A stretch of DNA of 7,749 bases from an uncultured Caulobacteraceae bacterium (GTDB taxonomy: Bacteria; Pseudomonadota; Alphaproteobacteria; Caulobacterales; Caulobacteraceae), in the NCBI GenBank assembly GCA_946480495.1, contig CAMLKO010000042.1, positions 1 to 7,749 of the forward strand. The letters run 5' to 3'. Positions 1-6,086 of this stretch are shown piece by piece. How positions within the stretch are numbered: position 1 is the first letter of the stretch; every line of letters starts with the position of its first letter. The notes beneath the pieces were generated by a model. It worked only from the letters and a program-made list of their open reading frames with translations. It had not been told where the DNA came from and did not search any database. The position numbers and the translations under genes are program-made.

Positions 1-1080
1 TGGCTGGAGCTGCCGGTTTCCCGCTGCACGCTGGGCGAGCCGGCGGTGCAGGAGGTGATGCTCGGCTACTCGGACTCCAACAAGGACGGCGGCTATGTCG
101 CCTCGCGCCGCGGCGTGGCGCGGGCCGCCTCGGCGCTGGCGGCCGAGTGCCGGCGGGCGGGCGTCGGCCTGCAGCTGTTCCACGGACGCGGCGGTTCGGT
201 CGGACGGGGCGGCGGTCCCGCGGCCGAAGCCGTGCTGGCCCAGCCGCCGGGGACGGTGCAGTGCCGGCTGCGGATGACCGAGCAGGGCGAGATGATCGCC
301 CGCCGCTACGGCGACCAGCCGACCGCGCGGCGCAACCTCGACGGCCTGGTGGCGGCGGTGCTGATGGCCAGCCGCAAGCAGGCCTACGAAGGCGAGCGCA
401 AGGCCGACATCGTCCTGGACCGGCTGGCCGAGCACTCGTTCCACGCCTACCGCGAGCTGGTCTACGAGACGGCGGGGTTCGAGGACTTCTTCTGGTCGGC
501 GACGCCGATCGCCGAGATCGTCCTGCTGAACATCGGCAGCCGCCCCGCCTCGCGCACCCCAAGCCGCCGGATCGAGGACCTGCGGGCGATCCCCTGGGTG
601 TTCAGCTGGTCGCAGGCGCGGTTCATGCTGCCGGGCTGGTACGGTTTTGCGGGCGGCGCGAAGCGGGCGGGGCTGACGACCGGCGAGCTCAGCGAGCTTC
701 ACGCCGAGGACGACTTCTTCGCGACGCTGCTGTCCAACATGGAACTGGCGCTGGCGCAATCGGACATGGCGATGGCGGAAAAGTACGCCGCGCTGTGCCC
801 CGACGCCGAGCTTCGGGGCCGCGTCTTCGACGCCGTGCGGCGCGAGCATGACGCGGCGGTGGAACTGGCGCTGGCGATCCGGGGCGGCTCAAGCCTGCTC
901 GACAACCAGCCGGACCTGGCGGAATCGGTGGCGCTGGCGGCCGAGGCGGTGGACCCGCTGAACCACCTGCAGCTCGAGCTGCTGGCGCGCCGCCGCGCCG
1001 GCGACGAGGACGAGCGGGTGCGGCTGGCGATCCAGCTGACCGTGGCCGGCGTGGCCGCGGGTCTGCGCAATACGGGCTGA
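1..1080 (+). CDS. ppc: phosphoenolpyruvate carboxylase, C-terminal part (5' end outside window)
   Basis: PEP carboxylase adds bicarbonate to phosphoenolpyruvate to give oxaloacetate, the anaplerotic entry to the TCA cycle, in the cytoplasm. The reading frame is open from base 1 and gives 359 residues before the TGA. Hallmarks seen are MLGYSDSNKDGGY near the left edge, the glycine-rich catalytic loop FHGRGGSVGRGGGP, the segment IPWVFSWSQARFMLPGWYGF, and the C-terminal RNTG, the near-invariant family terminus whose Asn belongs to the aspartate/malate inhibitor site in the E. coli enzyme. Family members are about 880-950 residues, so some 500-550 N-terminal residues lie upstream of the window. 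An internal ATG at 46 is not the start, because conserved sequence continues before it. No terminator follows; the next gene starts 62 bases on in the same direction. Identification is secure. Confidence 0.97.
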   Translation, partial: WLELPVSRCTLGEPAVQEVMLGYSDSNKDGGYVASRRGVARAASALAAECRRAGVGLQLFHGRGGSVGRGGGPAAEAVLAQPPGTVQCRLRMTEQGEMIARRYGDQPTARRNLDGLVAAVLMASRKQAYEGERKADIVLDRLAEHSFHAYRELVYETAGFEDFFWSATPIAEIVLLNIGSRPASRTPSRRIEDLRAIPWVFSWSQARFMLPGWYGFAGGAKRAGLTTGELSELHAEDDFFATLLSNMELALAQSDMAMAEKYAALCPDAELRGRVFDAVRREHDAAVELALAIRGGSSLLDNQPDLAESVALAAEAVDPLNHLQLELLARRRAGDEDERVRLAIQLTVAGVAAGLRNTG

Positions 1081-1142
1081 AGCGGCTTTGCGCGGCGGCT
1101 CCGGCGCCTTAATCGGAGCGGGACATTCGAGGGAGGCCGCCC

Positions 1143-2291
1143 GTGGCGCTCGACGCCGAAACCCGTGACCAGCTGATCGACACCGTCCGCCGCTTCGTGA
1201 CCGAGCGCCTGCGGCCCATCGAGGCCGAGGTGGCCGAGAACAACGCGGTGCCCGAACCCGTCATCCGCGAGATGCGCGACCTGGGGCTGTTCGGCCTGTC
1301 GATCCCGGAGGAATACGGCGGCCTCGACCTGTCGATGGAAGACGAGTGCCTGGTGATCTTCGAGATGGGCAAGGCGAGCCCCGCCTTCCGCTCGGAGTTC
1401 GGCACCAACGTCGGCATCGGCAGCCAGGGCCTGGTGATGTTCGGCACGCCCGGGCAGAAGGCGAAGTACCTGCCCAGGATCGCGTCCGGCGAGATCGTCA
1501 CCTCGTTCGCGCTCACCGAACCGGAGGCTGGGTCCGACAGCGCCTCGGTCCAGACCCGCGCGCGGCTGGACGGCGACCACTATGTGCTGGACGGCGCCAA
1601 GCGGTTCATCACCAACGCCGGCAAGGCGGGTCTCTTCACGGTGATGGCGCGGACCAACCCGGACGCCAAGGGCGGGGCAGGGGTCTCGGCCTTCCTGGTG
1701 CCCGGCGACTCGCCCGGCCTCTCGGTCGGCAAGCCCGAGAAGAAGATGGGCCAGCACGGGGCCCAGATCCACGACGTCATCTTCGACGGCGTCCGCGTGC
1801 CGGTCGAGAACCGGATCGGCGAGGAGGGCGAAGGCTTCAAGGTCGCCATGCAGGTGCTCGACAAGGGCCGCCTGCACATCGCCGCGCTCTGCGTGGGCGT
1901 CGCCGAGCGGCTGATCGCCGACTGCGTGGCCTATGCCAGCGAGCGCAAGCAGTTCGGCCAGCCGATCGCCAGCTTCCAGCTGATCCAGGCGATGATCGCC
2001 GATTCCAAGACCGAGGCGCTGGCGGCCCGCGCGCTGGTGCTGGAATCGGCCCGCAAGCGCGACGCCGGACAGAACATCGTGCTGGAGGCCGCGGCGGCGA
2101 AACTCTTTGCTTCTGAAATGGTTGGCCGCGTCGCCGACCGCGCGGTGCAGATCTTCGGCGGGGCCGGCTACGTCGCCGACCACGGGATCGAAAGGCTCTA
2201 TCGCGACGTTCGTATTTTCCGGATCTACGAAGGCACCAGCCAGATTCAGCAGCTCGTGGTCGCCCGCGAGACGCTGAAACGTGGTGGATAG
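1143..2291 (+). CDS. acyl-CoA dehydrogenase family flavoprotein
   Basis: This is an FAD-dependent acyl-CoA dehydrogenase (382 aa, normal family length) that oxidises an acyl-CoA to the trans-2-enoyl-CoA and passes electrons to electron-transfer flavoprotein. The N-terminal helical domain covers about residues 1-120. The flavin/substrate signature ALTEPEAGSD is at 123-132, the beta domain runs to about 230, and the C-terminal helical domain holds RKQFG (268-272) and QIFGGAGY (337-344). Glu363 in IYEGTSQIQ is at the position of the catalytic base of short/medium-chain enzymes. The start is GTG, supported by GGGAGG at 1131-1136, six bases upstream. Chain length or branched-chain specificity cannot be read from the sequence. 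Its place between ppc and pckG fits growth on fatty or amino acids, where acyl-CoA oxidation and gluconeogenesis run together, but that is inference. Confidence 0.95.
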   Translation: MALDAETRDQLIDTVRRFVTERLRPIEAEVAENNAVPEPVIREMRDLGLFGLSIPEEYGGLDLSMEDECLVIFEMGKASPAFRSEFGTNVGIGSQGLVMFGTPGQKAKYLPRIASGEIVTSFALTEPEAGSDSASVQTRARLDGDHYVLDGAKRFITNAGKAGLFTVMARTNPDAKGGAGVSAFLVPGDSPGLSVGKPEKKMGQHGAQIHDVIFDGVRVPVENRIGEEGEGFKVAMQVLDKGRLHIAALCVGVAERLIADCVAYASERKQFGQPIASFQLIQAMIADSKTEALAARALVLESARKRDAGQNIVLEAAAAKLFASEMVGRVADRAVQIFGGAGYVADHGIERLYRDVRIFRIYEGTSQIQQLVVARETLKRGG

Positions 2292-2292
2292 T

Positions 2293-2319
2293 CAGGTCCA
2301 ACCGCGGCTGTTGGACTTG
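2293..2319 (+). terminator. hairpin directly after the acyl-CoA dehydrogenase stop; possible weak terminator
   Basis: Bases 2293-2301 pair with 2311-2319 (nine pairs, one of them G-T) around a nine-base loop, starting two bases after the stop codon. The 3' flank is pyrimidine-rich (CTCCCGTCCTTCC) but has no run of T, so it is not a classical intrinsic terminator. It may instead stabilise the mRNA end or partly separate the dehydrogenase from pckG. Confidence 0.3.
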
Positions 2320-2359
2320 CTCCCGTCCTTCCGCCCGTCTAGGCAAGGGGGAGCTGCGC

Positions 2360-2410
2360 ATGGGCGAGTCAGGGGCGGCAGTGAGACCGCCCGGCGCCGG
2401 ATCAGTGTAA
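2360..2410 (+). CDS. possible 16-codon leader ORF upstream of pckG
   Basis: An ATG at 2360 opens a short frame encoding MGESGAAVRPPGAGSV and ending with TAA at 2408-2410. It is preceded by the purine-rich GGGGGAG (2347-2353) six bases upstream, a plausible ribosome binding site. The stop overlaps the first two bases of AAGGAGG (2409-2415), the ribosome binding site of pckG, the geometry expected of a translationally coupled leader. The frame is the same as that of pckG, but the TAA separates them. The peptide has no recognisable domain and no obvious run of one amino acid, so its sensing role, if any, is unknown. Frames this short arise by chance, so the case rests on the two binding sites and the spacing. 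Confidence 0.3.
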   Translation: MGESGAAVRPPGAGSV

Positions 2411-2421
2411 GGAGGCGCCGG
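2391..2421 (+). promoter_or_regulatory. hairpin that could mask the pckG ribosome binding site
   Basis: CCGGCGCC (2391-2398) is the exact reverse complement of GGCGCCGG (2414-2421), with a 15-base loop. The right arm takes in the last two G of AAGGAGG and reaches to two bases before the pckG ATG at 2423, so folding would restrict ribosome access. The left arm lies in the possible leader ORF (2360-2410), so a ribosome translating that ORF would open the stem. An upstream stem, 2373-2378 with 2387-2392, overlaps the left arm by two bases. The pairing is seen in the sequence; the regulatory meaning is inferred. Confidence 0.35.
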
Positions 2422-2422
2422 T

Positions 2423-4312
2423 ATGGGCGGCGAAATGGGGATCCCAGGGCTGGATCAGGCCCCCACGAAACATCGGGGGCTTATCGACTGGGTCCGCGAG
2501 ATCGCGGCCCTGACCAAGCCCGACCGCGTCCACTGGTGCGATGGTTCCGATGAAGAGTGGGAGGCGCTGACGAGCCGGCTGGTCGAAGCCGGCACGCTCA
2601 AACGGCTCAATCCCGAGAAGCGCCCCAACTCCTTCTACGCCGCCTCCGACCCCAAGGACGTCGCCCGGGTCGAGAGCCGCACCTTCATCTGCTCGCTCGA
2701 TCGCGAAGACGCCGGCCCGACCAACAACTGGGTCGATCCCGACGAAATGCGGGCGACGCTGAAACCCCTGTTCGACGGCTGCATGCGCGGGCGGACCATG
2801 TATGTGGTGCCCTTCTGCATGGGCCCGCTCGGTTCGAAGATCTCCGCGCTCGGCGTCGAGATCACCGACAGCGCCTATGTCGCCATCTCCATGCGGGTGA
2901 TGACCCGGATGGGGAAGGGCGCGCTGGATATGCTGGGCGAGGACGGCTTCTTCGTACCGGCGGTGCACACGCTGGGCGCGCCGCTGGCGCCGGGCCAGGC
3001 CGACGTTCCGTGGCCCTGCAACGAAGAGAAGTACATCGTCCACTACCCCGAAAGCCGGGAGATCTGGTCCTACGGCTCGGGCTACGGCGGCAACGCGCTC
3101 CTGGGCAAGAAGTGCTACGCGCTGCGCATCGCCTCGGTGATGGCCCGCGACGAGGGCTGGCTCGCCGAGCACATGCTGATCCTCAAGCTGACCAGCCCGC
3201 ACGGCGCGGTCCGCTACATCGCCGCGGCCTTCCCCAGCGCCTGCGGCAAGACCAACCTCGCCATGCTGCAGCCGACCATCCAGGGCTGGAAGGCCGAGAC
3301 CATCGGCGACGACATCTGCTGGATGCGGTTTGGCGAGGACGGCCGGCTCTACGCCATCAATCCGGAGGCCGGTTTCTTCGGCGTGGCGCCGGGAACGGGT
3401 GAGAGGACCAACAGGAACGCCATCAACGCCCTGCACGCCAACTGCGTGTTCACCAACGTGGCGCTGACCGACGACGGCGACGTGTGGTGGGAAGGCCTCA
3501 CCGACGAGCCGCCGGCCCGCCTGACCGACTGGAAGGGCCGCGACTGGACGCCGGAATCGAACGAGCCGGCCGCGCACCCGAACGCCCGCTTCACCTCGCC
3601 GGCCGCCCAGTGCCCGGTGATCGCGCCGGAGTGGGACGACCCCAGGGGCGTGCCGATCAGCGCCATCCTGTTTGGCGGGCGCCGCGCCTCGGCGACCCCG
3701 CTGGTGACCGAAGCCTTCGACTGGAAGCACGGCGTGTTCCTGGCCTCGAACGTGGCCTCGGAAGGCACGGCGGCGGCGGAGAACAAGGTCGGCGAGCTGC
3801 GCCGCGATCCGTTCGCGATGCTGCCCTTCTGCGGCTACAACATGGGCGACTACTTCGGCCACTGGCTCGACATGGGCGAGAACGTCGAGGACCCCACCAA
3901 GCTGCCGCGCATCTACTTCGTGAACTGGTTCCGCAAGGACGAGAACGGCAAGTTCGTATGGCCGGGCTTTGGCGACAACAGCCGCGTGCTGAAATGGATC
4001 GTCGAGCGGCTGGAGGGCAGGGCCGACGCGCGGCCGACGCCCATCGGCAACCTGCCGACGCCGCACTCGCTGGACACTTCGGGGTTGAGCCTGACCGACA
4101 AGCAGCTGGAGCTGCTGCTCAGCGTCGATGTCGAGGTCTGGAAGGAAGAGGCCTCGCTGATTCCGGCCTTCTACGACCGATTCGGCGACCGGCTGCCGCA
4201 GCGGCTGTGGGAGGAGTTCGATTCGCTCCTCGAGCGACTCGGCGAGACGCCCCCCAAACGCGCCCCCCAAACGGCCGCCAAAGCGTCATCCGAGGTCGTC
4301 AGTCCCGCCTGA
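2423..4312 (+). CDS. pckG: phosphoenolpyruvate carboxykinase (GTP)
   Basis: This enzyme converts oxaloacetate and GTP to phosphoenolpyruvate, CO2 and GDP, the committing step of gluconeogenesis from TCA intermediates. The 629 residues fit the GTP class (about 590-640), not the shorter ATP class. Visible landmarks are [15 protein letters not shown] (oxaloacetate region), KK at 229-230 and His250 (manganese ligands, Lys244/His264 in vertebrate PCK1), the P-loop FPSACGKTN at 270-278 with hyper-reactive Cys274, Asp296-Asp297 in [19 protein letters not shown], and [14 protein letters not shown] of the guanine pocket. All key residues are present. The ATG is backed by AAGGAGG at 2409-2415, seven bases upstream. 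The final ~20 residues ([20 protein letters not shown]) look low-complexity and are partly encoded by a 13-base tandem duplication. The neighbouring ppc encodes the opposing reaction. Confidence 0.97.
   Translation: MGGEMGIPGLDQAPTKHRGLIDWVREIAALTKPDRVHWCDGSDEEWEALTSRLVEAGTLKRLNPEKRPNSFYAASDPKDVARVESRTFICSLDREDAGPTNNWVDPDEMRATLKPLFDGCMRGRTMYVVPFCMGPLGSKISALGVEITDSAYVAISMRVMTRMGKGALDMLGEDGFFVPAVHTLGAPLAPGQADVPWPCNEEKYIVHYPESREIWSYGSGYGGNALLGKKCYALRIASVMARDEGWLAEHMLILKLTSPHGAVRYIAAAFPSACGKTNLAMLQPTIQGWKAETIGDDICWMRFGEDGRLYAINPEAGFFGVAPGTGERTNRNAINALHANCVFTNVALTDDGDVWWEGLTDEPPARLTDWKGRDWTPESNEPAAHPNARFTSPAAQCPVIAPEWDDPRGVPISAILFGGRRASATPLVTEAFDWKHGVFLASNVASEGTAAAENKVGELRRDPFAMLPFCGYNMGDYFGHWLDMGENVEDPTKLPRIYFVNWFRKDENGKFVWPGFGDNSRVLKWIVERLEGRADARPTPIGNLPTPHSLDTSGLSLTDKQLELLLSVDVEVWKEEASLIPAFYDRFGDRLPQRLWEEFDSLLERLGETPPKRAPQTAAKASSEVVSPA
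4248..4273 (+). repeat. exact 13-base tandem duplication in the 3' end of pckG
   Basis: CGCCCCCCAAACG occurs twice with no gap (4248-4260 and 4261-4273). Thirteen is not a multiple of three, so gain or loss of one copy changes the frame of the last part of pckG. With two copies the protein ends at 4312. With one copy the tail would read a different frame and stop at TGA 4326-4328. Confidence 0.9.
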
Positions 4313-4400
4313 TTCAGCCTGCGATTGAAGCTTCACGGGAAGGTGAGGCGGTTGGATCGCGATGCTACCCAAAATCCACAATTTGCGTTTCCCCCTCCTC
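4313..4400. other. non-coding spacer after pckG
   Basis: No ORF with coding character and no convincing terminator for pckG is seen here. Short palindromes occur (TGAAGCTTCA at 4326-4335, ATCGCGAT at 4356-4363) but neither has a T-rich tail. Bases 4369-4392 are clearly richer in A and T than the genes around, which fits the upstream side of a promoter/operator at 4401. Confidence 0.5.
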
Positions 4401-4421
4401 TTGACATTGATGTCAATGTCA
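4401..4421. promoter_or_regulatory. operator-like dyad with a third half-site, overlapping a TTGACA box
   Basis: TTGACAT (4401-4407) and ATGTCAA (4410-4416) form a perfect inverted repeat with a two-base centre. ATGTCA occurs again at 4416-4421, so two tandem half-sites face one inverted one. The left arm begins with TTGACA, a consensus -35 element. A 17-base spacer would put a poor -10 (TGTTGT) at 4424-4429, which fits a promoter needing an activator or a regulator that binds the dyad. The layout resembles sites of MerR- or TetR-type regulators, but no family can be assigned and no regulator gene is in the window. It lies between convergent genes, so its target is probably the RNA downstream. 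Confidence 0.5.
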
Positions 4422-4435
4422 GTTGTTGTCGGTCT

Positions 4436-4800
4436 CAGCCGCGGGCGTTAGCCGTCATCGCGGTAAAGGGGTAGGAACACTTCGACGATCTCGGCCGAGA
4501 GACGGCCGCGCTCTTCGGACTGCGCAGGAACGGACCAGCCGCTGGGGGGTGGCTGCCATTCCAGCGCCGGCTAGCGGCCGGGCTTCGTCGAGTGGTTCTA
4601 CTTCTTCCCGTGCAGCCCACGCTCGGGAGAACCTGGCAGTCCGGCCAATCCGGGCTGCCTGTCGCAGAGGTTGGGGGACCCGAGCGACAAAGACGGCGGT
4701 TCCTGCTTTTCGGGGGAAACGCAGGAACAACCCTCCGAGCCGACCCTCTCTCGGCTCCGATTCTCAGAGGCGGCGGAGCAATCCGCCGCCTCTTCCTTTC
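4436..4800 (+). ncRNA. candidate structured RNA of unknown family
   Basis: The stretch has no credible ORF but is packed with stems. They include 4439-4443/4459-4463, a 12-base palindrome at 4489-4500, 4540-4545/4561-4566 and 4567-4571/4577-4581. Then come 4594-4599/4628-4633 (with inner stem 4607-4610/4624-4627), 4635-4644/4650-4659 (ten pairs, one G-U), 4661-4665/4684-4688, 4699-4706/4721-4728 (capped by 4708-4711/4716-4719), 4737-4743/4751-4757 and the terminator 4767-4777/4782-4792. Several stems are only one base apart. A dyad with a -35-like box lies just upstream and an intrinsic terminator just downstream. The 5' end is estimated from the -35 box. It lacks the marker sequences of tmRNA (tag codons), RNase P RNA (GAGGAAAGTC) and SRP RNA (GGAAGCAGCC). 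The unpaired AACCCTCC near 4729-4736 could pair with ribosome binding sites. An unusually long pckG 3' UTR is the main alternative. Confidence 0.42.
4767..4800 (+). terminator. intrinsic terminator at the end of the non-coding region
   Basis: GAGGCGGCGGA (4767-4777) pairs perfectly with TCCGCCGCCTC (4782-4792) around a GCAA loop of the stable GNRA type. The + strand then reads TTCCTTTC, a T-rich though interrupted tail. On the - strand the stem is followed by TGAGAATC with no T-run, so it serves mainly + strand transcripts, although it begins seven bases beyond the bioA stop and could also help end that mRNA. Confidence 0.65.
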
Positions 4801-6049
4801 AGGCCAGCACCTTTCGCATCGCGCCGGTCAGCCGCGCGAGGTCGGCGTCGTCCATGACGAAGGCCGGCGTCAGGTAGACGACCTTGCCCATCGGCCGGAT
4901 CCAGACGCCTTCCGCCGCGAACCGGGCGCACAGCGCGCCCGCATCCACCGGCGCCTCGAACTCCACGACGCCGATGGCGCCCAGCGTGCGCACGTCGGTG
5001 ACGCCCGGCAGACCGCGGCAGGGCTCGAGCCCCTCGGCCAGGCCGCGCGACAGCCGCGCCACGCCGGCGGCCCAGCTTCCGTCCTCGAACAGGTCGAGCG
5101 AGGCGCCCGCCGCGGCGCAGGCCAGCGGGTTGGCCATGTAGGTCGGCCCGTGCATCAGGGCCGCGCCCGGATCGTCGGACCAGAAGGCGTCGAACACCTT
5201 GGCCGACGCGATGGCGGCCGACAGCGGCAGCGTGCCGCCGGTCAGCGCCTTGGAGAGGGTGACGATGTCGGGCTCGATCCCGGCCTGCTGCATGGCGAAC
5301 AGCGAGCCGGTGCGGCCAAAGCCGGTGAAGATCTCGTCGAAGATCAGCAGCACGCCGTGGCGGTCCGCCAGTTCGCGCAGGCGCCGCAGAACCACCGGCG
5401 AATGGAACAGCATCCCGCCCGCGCCCTGCACCAGCGGCTCGACGAGGATGGCGGCGATCTCGTGCGAACGCTCCGCCAGCAAAGCGTCGAGGGCCGCCGT
5501 CGAGGCATCGTCCACCGGCAGGCCGGCGATGACCTGGGCGGGCATGACGCCGGAGAAGAGGGCGTGCATGCCTTCCTCCGGATCGCACACCGTCATGGTG
5601 GCCAGCGTGTCGCCGTGATAGCCGCCGCGGAAGGCGAGGAAGCGGGTGCGGCCCGCAACGCCGCTGTTGATCCAGAACTGCAGCGCCATCTTCATGGCGA
5701 TCTCGACCGAGACCGATCCGGACTCGGCGAAGAAGACGTGGTTCAAATCGCCCGGCAGAAGGCTGGCGAGACGCTCGGCAAGACGGTAAGCGGGCTCGTG
5801 CGCCAGGCCGCCGAACATCACATGGGGCATCCGCTCCAGCTGGCGGGCGACGGCGGCGGCGATATGGGGATGATTGTAGCCATGGCAGGCCGTCCACCAC
5901 GACGCGATCCCGTCGACCAGCTCCCGGCCGTCCTCCAGCACGATGCGCGTGCCGTGCGTGCGCGCCACGGCCAGCGGCGCCGGCGCGGTCTTCATCTGGC
6001 AGTAGGGGCGCCAGACGTGCGGCGCGCCGGCGGTCAGCCAATCGCTCAT
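4799..6049 (-). CDS. bioA: adenosylmethionine-8-amino-7-oxononanoate aminotransferase (DAPA synthase)
   Basis: BioA transfers the amino group of S-adenosylmethionine to 8-amino-7-oxononanoate, giving 7,8-diaminononanoate, the third-last step to biotin. It is a cytoplasmic PLP enzyme of fold type I. The 416 residues align by eye with E. coli BioA: VWRPYCQM near the start, the Trp51-Trp52 pair in ASWWTACHGYNHP, GSVSVE (111-116) for PLP phosphate, YHGDT (144-148), Asp238 in IFDEIFTGFGRTG, Lys267 in LSKALTGG (Schiff base), HGPTYMANP (300-308) and Arg384 in WIRP (substrate carboxylate). The frame stays open to an ATG at 6211, but only sequence from the ATG at 6047-6049 resembles the family; the extra 54 residues are antisense to bioF. 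No strong ribosome binding site precedes this ATG, only CGGA. Confidence 0.96.
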   Translation of the reverse strand: MSDWLTAGAPHVWRPYCQMKTAPAPLAVARTHGTRIVLEDGRELVDGIASWWTACHGYNHPHIAAAVARQLERMPHVMFGGLAHEPAYRLAERLASLLPGDLNHVFFAESGSVSVEIAMKMALQFWINSGVAGRTRFLAFRGGYHGDTLATMTVCDPEEGMHALFSGVMPAQVIAGLPVDDASTAALDALLAERSHEIAAILVEPLVQGAGGMLFHSPVVLRRLRELADRHGVLLIFDEIFTGFGRTGSLFAMQQAGIEPDIVTLSKALTGGTLPLSAAIASAKVFDAFWSDDPGAALMHGPTYMANPLACAAAGASLDLFEDGSWAAGVARLSRGLAEGLEPCRGLPGVTDVRTLGAIGVVEFEAPVDAGALCARFAAEGVWIRPMGKVVYLTPAFVMDDADLARLTGAMRKVLA

Positions 6050-6086
6050 GGGTCCGTTCGTAGGCTCTGCCGTGGATAGCCTGCAA
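6050..6086. promoter_or_regulatory. bioA-bioF divergent start region with an imperfect dyad
   Basis: Between the bioA ATG (6047-6049, - strand) and the favoured bioF GTG (6072) there are 22 bases. TTCGTAGGCT at 6057-6066 and AGCCTGCAA at 6078-6086 form an imperfect inverted repeat (AGGCT/AGCCT exact, spacer 11) centred on the bioF start. On the - strand GCTATC (6083-6078 read backwards through the dyad) resembles the GCTA-type -10 box of Caulobacter. The TTATMTATAA-type BioR box used by many alphaproteobacteria is not seen. Promoters must lie here or within the opposing genes. Confidence 0.3.

Noticed and set aside
1098..1119. Six-base stem GCTCCG/CGGAGC between ppc and the acyl-CoA dehydrogenase
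   Set aside because: The stem is short with a ten-base loop and no T-run follows; it could easily arise by chance in this composition.
699..2183. Long - strand ORF (494 codons) opposite ppc and the acyl-CoA dehydrogenase
   Set aside because: It is antisense to two well-identified genes, composed mostly of Arg/Ala/Gly/Leu/Asp, and spans their intergenic gap; such shadows are expected at this GC content.
2402..4270. Long - strand ORF (622 codons) opposite pckG
   Set aside because: It mirrors pckG almost exactly, and the sense frame has all PEPCK motifs. No family pattern is seen in the antisense protein.
4436..4800. tmRNA, RNase P, SRP or 6S RNA as the identity of the structured region
   Set aside because: No tmRNA tag codons, no GAGGAAAGTC or ACAGAA core of RNase P and no SRP loop sequence were found on either strand. 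6S RNA is shorter, and no clear single long hairpin with a central bubble was seen, although a covariance search could still change this.
4423..4857. + strand ORF with TTG start just after the operator-like dyad
   Set aside because: The product is a Ser/Arg/Pro/Ala mixture without domain pattern, starts without a ribosome binding site, runs through the terminator and ends antisense inside bioA. RNA structure explains the region better.
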